DNA of 64,000 nt from Rufibacter sp. XAAS-G3-1. Lineage in GTDB: Bacteria > Bacteroidota > Bacteroidia > Cytophagales > Hymenobacteraceae. The notes under the pieces are model-generated. The model was not told the DNA's origin. It worked only from the letters and a program-made list of their open reading frames with translations, and made no database searches. Within the stretch, counting starts at the first letter, position 1. Every line of letters starts with the position of its first letter. Location of the stretch: the NCBI RefSeq assembly GCF_013623775.1, contig NZ_JABFAM010000001.1, positions 124,001-188,000 of the forward strand, read 5' to 3'. Both the position numbers and the translations under genes were made by a program. Positions 50,423-58,457 of this stretch are shown here, piece after piece.

Positions 50423-51703
50423 CTAGTTCACCGGTAACACCAACCGGAAACAGGTTCCCTGCTGCCCGGTGCTCTCTACGGTCACCTGCCCGTGGTGCGC
50501 GTCCATAATCGTCTTTACATAACTCAACCCCAGCCCGAAGCCTTTCACGTTGTGCACATTGCCGGTGGGTACGCGGTAGAACTTATCGAACAGAAATTTC
50601 TGAAACTCCTGCTTAATGCCCACGCCTTTGTCGCGGATGCTGATTGAGATGCCTTGCTCCGTGTCTCGGGTGCTCACTTCAATCTCAGGTGCCTGCGGCG
50701 AATATTTTTCGGCATTGTCCAACAGACTGTAAAGGGCGTTGGCCAGGTGCAGACCATCGGCGTGGATGAGCGGTTTGGTGGCTTGCAGGTCTAGCCGTAA
50801 GTGGCCGGCGCGTTGCTGCAAACGGGGCGTCAGGTTCTGACCCGTCTCCTGCAAAAGGGCGTGCAGGTCTACGGGTTCTTTTTTCAGGGCCAATTCCCGG
50901 TTTTCTAGGGTAGCCATCTGTAGCACCCGCTCTACCTGCGCCCGCAGACGTTCGTTCTCAGAATGAATTAAATCATGGTAGCGGGTCAGCCGGTCGGGGG
51001 AAAGTGTTTCGGCCCGCTTGCGGAGCACTTCGCTGGCCAGCCTTATGTTGGTGATGGGGGTCTGCAGCTCGTGGGTGAGATTGTTAATAAAATCGGTTTT
51101 CAGCTCAGACAGGCGTTTTTCGCGCAAGATCTGAAACATGGTATAGGCGAAGAACAGCACCACCAGCCCCAGCGCCCCCGTAGAATACCACCAGAATTCC
51201 ATCTCCTTTAAGATAAACGACGTCTTCCCCGGAAACACCACCGCCAGGTTGTACAACGGCACCGCTCCCACTTGCTCATGCCGAATAACGGGCGTTTTCA
51301 CAGAAGTAGCCGCTTTCTGCGGAGCCGCCATGTATTGCCCAAACATAAGCGTATCATCCAGGCTGTTATATATCCCAAACTCGTAGCGTTCCTGCAGTTG
51401 CCGCTTGGCTAGTTCCTCCTGCAAAAGTTTACTCGCCTCAGCGGGGTCTACGGGCGCATTCAGTTCGGCCAGAAAGAAGTTGGAGGCTACCTGCTTTATC
51501 GGCTTCGCCGAGGTGGGCGCGACTTTTCCGCTTTTGGAAAGCAATTGGTCAGAGACATTGGTCAGGGCTACCTGCACGCTGTGGTTGAAGGCGCGTTCCT
51601 GGGCACTGTAGGCTTTGTTGAGCCACACCAACTGCACGCTCAACAAGGCGACCAACGCCACACACGCCAGCACCAGAATAACTTGAATCTTTTGACGGCT
51701 CAT
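50423..51703 (-). CDS. Membrane histidine kinase (RprX-like)
   Basis: 426 residues. Two membrane helices (about 8-28 and 175-193) enclose a periplasmic sensor of 145 residues. The HisKA domain has H211 in FINNLTHELQTPITNIRLAS; the ATPase has N-box LYSLLDNAEKYSP, G1 IRDKGVGIK and G2 VKGFGLGLSYVKTI. It autophosphorylates and most likely pairs with the OmpR-type regulator at 46628-47335, though they are 3 kb apart. No sensor ligand is evident. Confidence 0.92.
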   Translation of the reverse strand: MSRQKIQVILVLACVALVALLSVQLVWLNKAYSAQERAFNHSVQVALTNVSDQLLSKSGKVAPTSAKPIKQVASNFFLAELNAPVDPAEASKLLQEELAKRQLQERYEFGIYNSLDDTLMFGQYMAAPQKAATSVKTPVIRHEQVGAVPLYNLAVVFPGKTSFILKEMEFWWYSTGALGLVVLFFAYTMFQILREKRLSELKTDFINNLTHELQTPITNIRLASEVLRKRAETLSPDRLTRYHDLIHSENERLRAQVERVLQMATLENRELALKKEPVDLHALLQETGQNLTPRLQQRAGHLRLDLQATKPLIHADGLHLANALYSLLDNAEKYSPQAPEIEVSTRDTEQGISISIRDKGVGIKQEFQKFLFDKFYRVPTGNVHNVKGFGLGLSYVKTIMDAHHGQVTVESTGQQGTCFRLVLPVN

Positions 51704-51801
51704 GGGGCTAAAGTAAGCAATTTCTGCCTCTCTAGTAATGCGTTAACATCTCATTAACATCTTTTTACAAACCGTTAACCTAGGTGCATGACCAGAGCCG
51801 G

Positions 51802-51809
51802 TATGTTTG
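51802..51809 (+). promoter_or_regulatory. -7 box for the DUF3098-DUF2723 gene
   Basis: TATGTTTG matches TAnnTTTG; it lies 25 bases before the ATG at 51835 and inside the longer open frame, which supports the downstream start. No clear -33 box. Confidence 0.5.
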
Positions 51810-51834
51810 CAAAGCACACCAAAGCACCTCCGCC

Positions 51835-54800
51835 ATGAGCCTGAAAACCTTTCAAACCAATTCCTTCAAAACAGCAACCGCTCCCACTCCTGCTGCTCCG
51901 TTCCTGTTCACCCAACGTCAGTTTTTCTGGCTTTTCGCGGGGATGGGCACCATTGCGCTTGGGTTTATCCTGATGGCTTCAGACCCTACCCCGCAGGGCT
52001 ATGGGTTTCTGGGCTTAACGCTGGGGCCTTTGTTGGTGGTGTTGGGATTAATGCTCCCGTTTTTTGGCATTTTTCTGAAAAACAGCCCTAAAACAGCAAA
52101 GAATATTTCTCCCCGCTGGCGTACTTTTCTGCGTTGGAACACCCTTCTGGGTTGGTTTACGGGTTTACTGGCCCTGTTGGTGTACGTGCTTACGCTGGAG
52201 CCTACCACCAGCTTCTGGGATACCGGCGAGTTCATTGCGGCGGCGTATAAATTGCAGGTACCGCACCCGCCGGGGGCTCCGCTGTTTCTGCTCATTGGTA
52301 GGTTGTTTACGCTGTTGAGTTTGGGCGAGGTGACCAAGGTAGCCTGGTGGATGAACTTCCTCTCGGCGGTGAGCAGCGCGGGTACGGTTCTGTTTCTGTT
52401 CTGGAGCATCACGTTACTGGCCCAACGGCTTTTGCCCTTCTCGGCCGAAGGCCCCTCTCCCGCCCAATGCCTCTTGCTGCTGGCCAGCGGAGCCGTGGGT
52501 GCCTTGGCTTTTGCGTTCACAGATTCGTTCTGGTTTAGCGCGGTGGAGGCCGAGGTCTACGGCATGTCCTCGTTCTTCACGGCCATTGTGGTGTGGGCCG
52601 CCCTCAAGTGGCAAGCCCAGGACAATCATCCGGAAGCGGACCGCTGGCTTTTGTGTCTGGCCTACTTGGTGGGGCTTTCCATTGGCGTGCACTTGCTCAA
52701 TCTGGTGGCGTTGCCCGCTATTGCGTTATTGGTGTATTTTCAGAAATACAGGCCAAAAATGAAGGGAGTTTTTCTGGCTTTAGGTATTGGCGGGGCCTTG
52801 GTGCTGGCGGTAATGGAAGGCGTGATTACGGGTTTGCCCACGGTAGCGGGTGCGGTGGAGGTGTTCTTTGTCAACAGCATCGGCTTGCCGTATGGGGCAG
52901 GTGCGGTTTTCTTTCTGCTGGGCCTCGCGGCGGCTATTGCGTACGGACTGCGCTGGGCGAAAAAAACCGGACGCGTGCGGTGGCACAACGCCTTGGTAGC
53001 TTTTGTGCTGGTCTTGATGGGTTATTCGTCTTACCTCATGGTGCCCATCCGCTCCGGTTACAACCCGCCCATTGACGAGAACAACCCCGAAAACCTGCTG
53101 TCTTTTGTGAGTTATCTTAAGCGCGAACAGTACGGTAGCAGGCCGCTGCTGTACGGGCCGCAGTTCAACGCGCAGGCGCAGCGCTATGAAAAAGGGGCTC
53201 CCATTTACGCTCCGCAGAACGGTGAATACGCAGTGGTGGATTACAAATATGACGTGGGGTACGAGGACAAAGAAAAAACGCTGCTCCCGCGCCTGTACTC
53301 AGACCAACCGGTGCATTTGCGGGCGTACCAGAACTGGGTAAACGTGCAGCCAGGGCAGAAACCGAGCTTTAGCCAGAACCTGAGTTTCCTGTGGCACTAC
53401 CAACTCAACCACATGTACTGGCGTTACTTCGGGTGGAATTTCATTGGTCGCCAAAGCGATGTGCCACACGCCGGGGTGTTGTGGCCGTGGGAGAAAAAGA
53501 GCGAAGTTCCCTCACCCATCGCCCAAAGCAAAGCCCGTAACCAGTTTTTTCTTTTACCGCTGCTGCTGGGCGTTTTAGGGCTGTTTTTTCAATTCCGGCG
53601 CAAAAACGCCGATGGTTGGGTGGTATTGCTGCTGTTTTTCTTCACCGGCATCGCCATTGTATTGTACCTAAACCAGCCGCCCGTTGAACCCCGCGAGCGG
53701 GACTACACCTTTGCCGGCTCCTACTACGCTTTCAGCATCTGGATTGGCTTGGGAGTGCTTGGCCTAGCCGAATTCCTGCGCCGCCTGCTCAAAGCAGAGC
53801 TTCCGGCGGCAATCTTGGCTACGGTGCTGGCGCTTTCTGTCCCCGTTCTGCTCTTCGCCGAAGGCTACGATGACCACAACCGTTCCAACCGTTACCATGC
53901 GCTGGACTCAGCGAAGAACCTACTCAGTTCGGTAGCGCCCAACGCCATCCTGTTCACCAACGGCGACAATGACACGTTCCCGCTGTGGTACGCGCAGGAA
54001 GTAGAAGGTTTCCGGACGGATGTGCGCGTGCTGGTCATGCCCTACCTCAACACCGACTGGTACATTGAACAGGCCCGCCGCCGAGTGAACACCTCCGCAC
54101 CCTTGCCCGGCACCTTGCCCGTTTCGCAGTACGCCTTCAGCGCCAACAATTATCTGCCTTACGTGCCTACTCCCAGCGTGCAGGACAGCGGCATGGACTT
54201 AAACCAATACCTGAACCTCCTGAAACAGAACCACCCGGCCCTACAGGTGCAAACGCAGGACGGCCGCACCTTGAACGCTCTTCCTACCAAGAAGCTGAGT
54301 TTGCCGGTTCACAAAAACACAGTCTTGCAGAACGGCACCGTCTCCCCAGAACGGGCGAACCAAGTAGCAGAGGCAATGACCTGGGAACTACAAGCCGGGG
54401 CGCTGGAGAAAAAACACTTGTTCCTGCTTGACGTGATTGCCTCCAACCACTGGCAACGCCCCCTCTACTTCTCCAGTACCGGCGCGGAAACCTCAGAACT
54501 TGGTTTGCAGCCCTTCCTACAACTGGAGGGCCAAGCCCTGCGCCTGGTTCCCATCCGCAACCCAGATACGCAGTCAGAAGCCTACGTTGACCGGCCGCGT
54601 ACCCAGGAAAACCTGTTGCACCAGTTTCACTACACCGGCCTGACCAACCCCCACCAGCCCTACGAAGAGAATTTTGTGACCCAGGTTGTGCCCGTGTACC
54701 GCCGCAACTTCGCAGCACTGGCCACCGCCCATTTGCAGGCTGGTGATGTCCCCCAAGCGCAAAAAGTACTGAAAGCCTGCTTCACCTTGCTGCCTGATAT

Positions 54801-55044
54801 AGGCGCCCCGCACAACTTTGAAAGCGTAGCCTTGGTTCTGCCCCTGGCACAGGCGGGCCTCACCAAGGAAGCAAAGGAACTCACGCAATTGTTATCCCAG
54901 CGCTTTGATGCCCAACTCAGGTATTACGCCACACAACCCGCCTATTTTGAGCGAGAAAGGCAGTTGAATTTATATGGTTTGCAGAACTTGGTGCAAGTGG
55001 CCCAAGCTGCTGGGTTACCGGAAGCAAAAAGCCACGGGAGATGA
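51835..55044 (+). CDS. DUF3098-DUF2723 fusion membrane protein with a palindrome-encoded linker
   Basis: 1069 residues from the ATG at 51835. Residues about 24-76 (FLFTQRQFFWLFAGMGTIAL GFILMASDP ... GPLLVVLGLMLPFF) look like the two-helix DUF3098. Next comes FFGIFLKNSPKTA (76-88), encoded exactly by a palindrome-family copy (52057-52096). From about 95 on is DUF2723 (LLGWFTGLLALLVYVLTLEP TTSFWDTGEFIAAAYKLQVP HPPGAP), a multi-helix family resembling GT-C protein O-mannosyltransferases; the acidic WDTGE and HPPGAP motifs are preserved. The C-terminal 350 residues are soluble and TPR-like. It may glycosylate exported proteins. A second palindrome half copy lies at 53569-53610. The last 128 bases overlap the convergent DsbA-like gene. 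Confidence 0.85.
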   Translation: MSLKTFQTNSFKTATAPTPAAPFLFTQRQFFWLFAGMGTIALGFILMASDPTPQGYGFLGLTLGPLLVVLGLMLPFFGIFLKNSPKTAKNISPRWRTFLRWNTLLGWFTGLLALLVYVLTLEPTTSFWDTGEFIAAAYKLQVPHPPGAPLFLLIGRLFTLLSLGEVTKVAWWMNFLSAVSSAGTVLFLFWSITLLAQRLLPFSAEGPSPAQCLLLLASGAVGALAFAFTDSFWFSAVEAEVYGMSSFFTAIVVWAALKWQAQDNHPEADRWLLCLAYLVGLSIGVHLLNLVALPAIALLVYFQKYRPKMKGVFLALGIGGALVLAVMEGVITGLPTVAGAVEVFFVNSIGLPYGAGAVFFLLGLAAAIAYGLRWAKKTGRVRWHNALVAFVLVLMGYSSYLMVPIRSGYNPPIDENNPENLLSFVSYLKREQYGSRPLLYGPQFNAQAQRYEKGAPIYAPQNGEYAVVDYKYDVGYEDKEKTLLPRLYSDQPVHLRAYQNWVNVQPGQKPSFSQNLSFLWHYQLNHMYWRYFGWNFIGRQSDVPHAGVLWPWEKKSEVPSPIAQSKARNQFFLLPLLLGVLGLFFQFRRKNADGWVVLLLFFFTGIAIVLYLNQPPVEPRERDYTFAGSYYAFSIWIGLGVLGLAEFLRRLLKAELPAAILATVLALSVPVLLFAEGYDDHNRSNRYHALDSAKNLLSSVAPNAILFTNGDNDTFPLWYAQEVEGFRTDVRVLVMPYLNTDWYIEQARRRVNTSAPLPGTLPVSQYAFSANNYLPYVPTPSVQDSGMDLNQYLNLLKQNHPALQVQTQDGRTLNALPTKKLSLPVHKNTVLQNGTVSPERANQVAEAMTWELQAGALEKKHLFLLDVIASNHWQRPLYFSSTGAETSELGLQPFLQLEGQALRLVPIRNPDTQSEAYVDRPRTQENLLHQFHYTGLTNPHQPYEENFVTQVVPVYRRNFAALATAHLQAGDVPQAQKVLKACFTLLPDIGAPHNFESVALVLPLAQAGLTKEAKELTQLLSQRFDAQLRYYATQPAYFERERQLNLYGLQNLVQVAQAAGLPEAKSHGR
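52057..52096. repeat. Palindrome-family element inside a coding sequence
   Basis: CCGTTTTTTGGCATTTTTC then TGAAAAACAGCCCTAAAACAG. It reads in frame as PFFGIFLKNSPKTA. Confidence 0.75.
53569..53610. repeat. Possible second in-gene palindrome copy
   Basis: GGCGTTTTAGGGCTGTTTTT then TTCAATTCCGGCGCAAAAAC GCC. The outer 8 bp pair; the right inner half is diverged. Confidence 0.45.
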
Positions 55045-55612
55045 GACGGGGGCCTTGGGGGTGATCCAGGTAGACGCTGGGTAGGGTACTCACGCCCATT
55101 CGCTCCACCAGCTGGAACTCCTCCTGGGTTTGGCGGTAAATCTCATTGGTTTCAAAGACGGCCAGAAACAGGTTTTCGGGAATCCCGAAGGGGCGTACCA
55201 CTTCTACCAGTACGTGGGTGTTGGTGATATCCCGGCCACCGGCGTAGAAGGCCGAATGGAGGGCGCGCAGGTCTTCCAGGGAGAGGCCGGGCCGAAGGTG
55301 GCGGACGGTGAGCAAGGCCCGGCAAGCGGGTTCTGTGTCGTAGATGGCATCTTGCCGGAGGAAGAAGCTGTAGTCAAACGGCAAGTGTGATTTGCCCTGG
55401 GCCCGGTGCCAACTCACGGCTATTTTGTCTTTTTCAGCCGACGCCAGAGGACTCTGCGCATACGGGTTGAGGCTCCCCACCAGCACCTGTACAGACAGCC
55501 TGCCCACCCACAGTGCCTTCAACCTTCTGATGACGGGCGTAAACCCGTAACACCAGGCGCACATAGGGTCGGTGACATACAACAGAAGCAGATTTTCGGG
55601 TGGCGTTGGCAC
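54917..55612 (-). CDS. DsbA/FrnE-like thioredoxin-fold protein
   Basis: 231 residues from a GTG at 55612 (no suitable ATG). The active site is C18-A-W-C21 in YVTDPMCAWCYGFTPVIRRL, followed by the DsbA helical insertion (YSFFLRQDAIYDTEPACRAL ..., LSLEDLRALHSAFYAGGRDI) and the cis-Pro loop VSTLPSVYLD. It lacks a signal peptide, as in cytoplasmic FrnE-like members. The C-terminal 40 residues (LGPLAPSSANHINSTAFLAQ ...) lie opposite the end of the DUF2723 gene and look unlike the family, so the natural end may be lost. Confidence 0.8.
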   Translation of the reverse strand: MPTPPENLLLLYVTDPMCAWCYGFTPVIRRLKALWVGRLSVQVLVGSLNPYAQSPLASAEKDKIAVSWHRAQGKSHLPFDYSFFLRQDAIYDTEPACRALLTVRHLRPGLSLEDLRALHSAFYAGGRDITNTHVLVEVVRPFGIPENLFLAVFETNEIYRQTQEEFQLVERMGVSTLPSVYLDHPQGPRLISRGFLLPVTQQLGPLAPSSANHINSTAFLAQNRRVVWRNT

Positions 55613-55711
55613 AAGCGTTCCTCAATGGTCTCTTCTGTTAAGCGAAAACCAAGGCCGAAAGGTTTGCTCCGGCCGCCCAATAAGACCTGCGCAAACGCTG
55701 ACCTGGACATG

Positions 55712-55750
55712 TCGTTTCGGGGCTGTTTTTTCTAAAACGGGGCTAAAACA
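55712..55750. terminator. Palindrome-family element after the SDR gene
   Basis: GTCGTTTCGGGGCTGTTTTT then TCTAAAACGGGGCTAAAACAC, adjacent to the minus-strand SDR stop. Confidence 0.65.
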
Positions 55751-56533
55751 CTACTGGTGGTAAATCATTTTCACGGTCATGCCGCCGTCAATGATCAGGC
55801 TCTGGCCCGTGATGAACCCCGCTTTGTCTGAGCAGAGGAAAAGAGCGGCTTCGGCAATGTCCTCGGGGGTGCCTACGCGGCCTACCGGGTGCTGTTCCTG
55901 GTCTTCTTTGCGGTGGTGGGGTTCTGATTTTTTACTTTCCTGCTGCCAGGGGCCGGTCTCAATCCAGCCGGGGGCAATCGCGTTCACCCGAATGCGCTGG
56001 GTTGACAGACTGATGGCCAGAGAATGCGTGAGCGCTTCCAATCCGCCTTTGGCGGCGGTATAACCGAACGTATCTGGCTCAGATAGGAAGGCGCGGGTAG
56101 AGGTGATGTTGAGAATAGTGGGGTTGGTGCCTTTCTCCAGCAGCGGCAGGGCGTATTTGGCGCACAGAAACGGCCCGCGCAGGTTCACGGCCAGCACCTG
56201 GTCAAACTCCTCCACGCGCAGTTGGCCCAAGGGCTTGCGGGCCGGCGAGGCAATACCGGCGTTGTTGATGAGCACATCCAGGCGGCCATGTTGCTGCCGC
56301 ACCTTGTTCATGAGCTGTTGCACCTGTTCTTCCTTGCTCACATCGCAGGGCATGAAATCTACCGTAAGGTTCTGTTTCTGGAGCCACGCCATGGCCTCTG
56401 CCCCGGCATCCCAGTCAAGGTCGGTGATGACCACCTGGGCTTTCTCCAGCGCGAACGCCTGCGCCAGTCCCCGGCCAATGCCCTGGGCGCCGCCGGTGAT
56501 CAGGATGATTTTAGAGGTGTAATAGTTCTGCAT
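55751..56533 (-). CDS. Short-chain dehydrogenase/reductase
   Basis: 260 residues. The Rossmann start IILITGGAQGIGRGLAQAFA binds NAD(P); VLINNAGIASPAR holds the NNAG motif; ITSTRAFLSEPDTFGYTAAK gives catalytic Ser, Tyr and Lys. APGWIETGPW is the usual PG loop, and the end SLIIDGGMTVKMIYHQ is typical of classical SDRs. The cofactor loop D at the end of the second strand (ITDLDWD) favours NAD(H). The substrate is unknown. Single gene with a palindrome at its 3' end. Confidence 0.92.
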   Translation of the reverse strand: MQNYYTSKIILITGGAQGIGRGLAQAFALEKAQVVITDLDWDAGAEAMAWLQKQNLTVDFMPCDVSKEEQVQQLMNKVRQQHGRLDVLINNAGIASPARKPLGQLRVEEFDQVLAVNLRGPFLCAKYALPLLEKGTNPTILNITSTRAFLSEPDTFGYTAAKGGLEALTHSLAISLSTQRIRVNAIAPGWIETGPWQQESKKSEPHHRKEDQEQHPVGRVGTPEDIAEAALFLCSDKAGFITGQSLIIDGGMTVKMIYHQ

Positions 56534-56693
56534 GTGACTGGGGATAGGATCAAAAGCCGTAGAAGGCGTGAAGAAGCTTGCTTTCTCTTTCCAAATTTAC
56601 CTAACGCGGGCCAATAACTCCTACCTTTTCTCATCAGGCCCGTTAAAAACGTAGGTGCAGACATTGTTTCTAACGCTAAGGATAACAGACCCT

Positions 56694-58310
56694 ATGAAAA
56701 CAACTTCTATCTGGCGGCAAGATGCCGATCATACGACGTACCCTCAGCTACAGGGCTCGCTGGTGGCCGATGCGGTCATTATTGGAGGAGGCATCACGGG
56801 CATCACCACGGCCCACCTGCTGGCTTCGGCCGGAAAACGGGTGGTGGTACTGGAGGCTCTAAAAGTGGCCGAAAGCACCACCGGCTATTCCACCGGAAAC
56901 CTGTATGCCCCCGTGGGGGAATACCTGCACCAGCTCAAAGCCAAATACGACCAGGAAACGGTGAACGCCTTAACCGCCTCGCGCCGCGCCGCCATCAACC
57001 TGATAGAAAGCCTGGTGCAACGCTATTCCATAGACTGCCATTTCAAGCGGGTTCCGTTTTATTTTCTAACTGAGCATCCAGCGGAAGATTCGTGTATCAA
57101 AGATGAATTTGAGACGGCGCTGGCCGCCGGGTTGCCCGCCCATTTTGACACCTCTTCGCCCCTGCCGTACCCCATCAGCTCTGCGCTGCGGCTAGATGGC
57201 CAGGCCCAGTTCAACCCCATGGCGTACGTGAAAGAACTGGCGGCCCACACCTCGGGCCCCAACTGCCTCATTTTTGAGAACAGCAAAGTACTGAAGGTAG
57301 ACGAAGGGAAAACCCACGTGGTACACACCCAGCACGGGAAAGTACGGGCCCGGCAGGTGGTGCACGCCACCCATACCCCCAAAGGCATCTGGTTTCTGCA
57401 CACGCTCCTGGGCCCGTACCGCGAATACGCCTTGGCCGTTTCCCTGAACTCCTTACCGCCCGAGGGTACTTTTTGGGCTTACCATGCCATGCACCACCAC
57501 TCCCTGCGCCCGTACACCAATGACCAGGGCGAGCATTTCCTGCTCATCTTAGGCGAATCGCACAAAGTGGGGCACAAAGAAGACAATGAGGAGAATTTCC
57601 GGAAACTGGAGGAATACGTGCGCGAGCGTTTTGATGTGAAAGCCGTGGAATACCGCTGGGCCGCCCAGCAATACAAACCCGCCGACAGTCTGCCGTACAT
57701 CGGGCGCAAGCACAGTGGCTCCGAGATCTACGTGGCCACCGGTTTTGAAGCCGACGGGCTGACCTACGGCACCTTGTCGGCCATGATCCTGAGCGACCTC
57801 ATGCTGGGCAAAGAAAACCAGTGGGCCGAGATGTACTCCCCCACCCGACACCAACCGTTGAAAGCGGCGCCTAAATTCATCAAGGAGAACGTAGACGTGA
57901 TGGTGCAGTACCTCAAAGACCTGCCCTACCGCAGCCAGGTGGAAGAACTCGCCGATATCTCATCCGGGGAAGGCAAGAACATTGAGCTGGACGGCAAAAA
58001 CTACGGCGCGTACCGCGATGATACCGGCAAACTGCACGTGGTCTCGGCGGTGTGTACGCACATGGCCTGCCTGGTACACTTCAACAAAGCCGAGAAAAGC
58101 TGGGACTGTCCCTGCCACGGCAGCCGCTTCGACGTAGACGGCCGCGTACTGGAAGGCCCCGCCTACCTGGATCTTTCCAGAATGCAGGACAAACCCACCA
58201 CTTCCAACCGCTACAAGAAAATCACGTCTGCCGCCTTCTTCGCCGCCTCGGCCCTGGCCGGTATATACTTCTACCGGAAATATGCGGGTAACAAGAAAAG
58301 TAGCAAGTAA
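56694..58310 (+). CDS. FAD-dependent oxidoreductase with C-terminal Rieske domain and membrane helix
   Basis: 538 residues from the ATG at 56694. The FAD-binding GGGITG (31-36) opens a DAO-type fold. The Rieske 2Fe-2S domain near the end has C454-T-H456 and C472-P-C474-H475 (WDCPCHGSRFDVDG). The final helix AAFFAASALAGIYFYRKYAG could anchor it to the membrane. This DAO-plus-Rieske architecture is known from uncharacterised oxidoreductases in many bacteria; electrons would pass from substrate via FAD to the iron-sulfur cluster. The substrate is unknown. Two palindromes follow the stop. Confidence 0.9.
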   Translation: MKTTSIWRQDADHTTYPQLQGSLVADAVIIGGGITGITTAHLLASAGKRVVVLEALKVAESTTGYSTGNLYAPVGEYLHQLKAKYDQETVNALTASRRAAINLIESLVQRYSIDCHFKRVPFYFLTEHPAEDSCIKDEFETALAAGLPAHFDTSSPLPYPISSALRLDGQAQFNPMAYVKELAAHTSGPNCLIFENSKVLKVDEGKTHVVHTQHGKVRARQVVHATHTPKGIWFLHTLLGPYREYALAVSLNSLPPEGTFWAYHAMHHHSLRPYTNDQGEHFLLILGESHKVGHKEDNEENFRKLEEYVRERFDVKAVEYRWAAQQYKPADSLPYIGRKHSGSEIYVATGFEADGLTYGTLSAMILSDLMLGKENQWAEMYSPTRHQPLKAAPKFIKENVDVMVQYLKDLPYRSQVEELADISSGEGKNIELDGKNYGAYRDDTGKLHVVSAVCTHMACLVHFNKAEKSWDCPCHGSRFDVDGRVLEGPAYLDLSRMQDKPTTSNRYKKITSAAFFAASALAGIYFYRKYAGNKKSSK

Positions 58311-58349
58311 CGGTTCCAGAATGTGGTTGCCCCTACTTCTGGAAATGGT

Positions 58350-58385
58350 GGTTTTGGAGCCATTTTTGGAAAAACAGGCACAAAA
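58350..58385. repeat. Palindrome-family element (degenerate)
   Basis: GTTTTGGAGCCATTTTTGG then AAAAACAGGCACAAAAC, just before a perfect copy. Confidence 0.6.
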
Positions 58386-58390
58386 CAAAC

Positions 58391-58438
58391 CCCTGTGTTT
58401 TAGGGCTATTTTTCAGAAAATAGCCCTAAAACACAGGG
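58391..58438. terminator. Perfect 22-bp palindrome-family element between convergent genes
   Basis: CCCTGTGTTTTAGGGCTATT TT (58391-58412) and its exact complement (58417-58438) around TCAG. This is the cleanest copy in the window. Confidence 0.85.
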
Positions 58439-58457
58439 ATTCGTTGTAAGAAAATAA

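Noticed and set aside
52730-52758. TTGGTGTATTTTCAGAAATAC then AGGCCAAAA as a third in-gene palindrome copy
   Set aside because: The inner arms pair but the outer GTTTT/AAAAC parts are missing, and the encoded residues fit an ordinary helix end; chance is likely.
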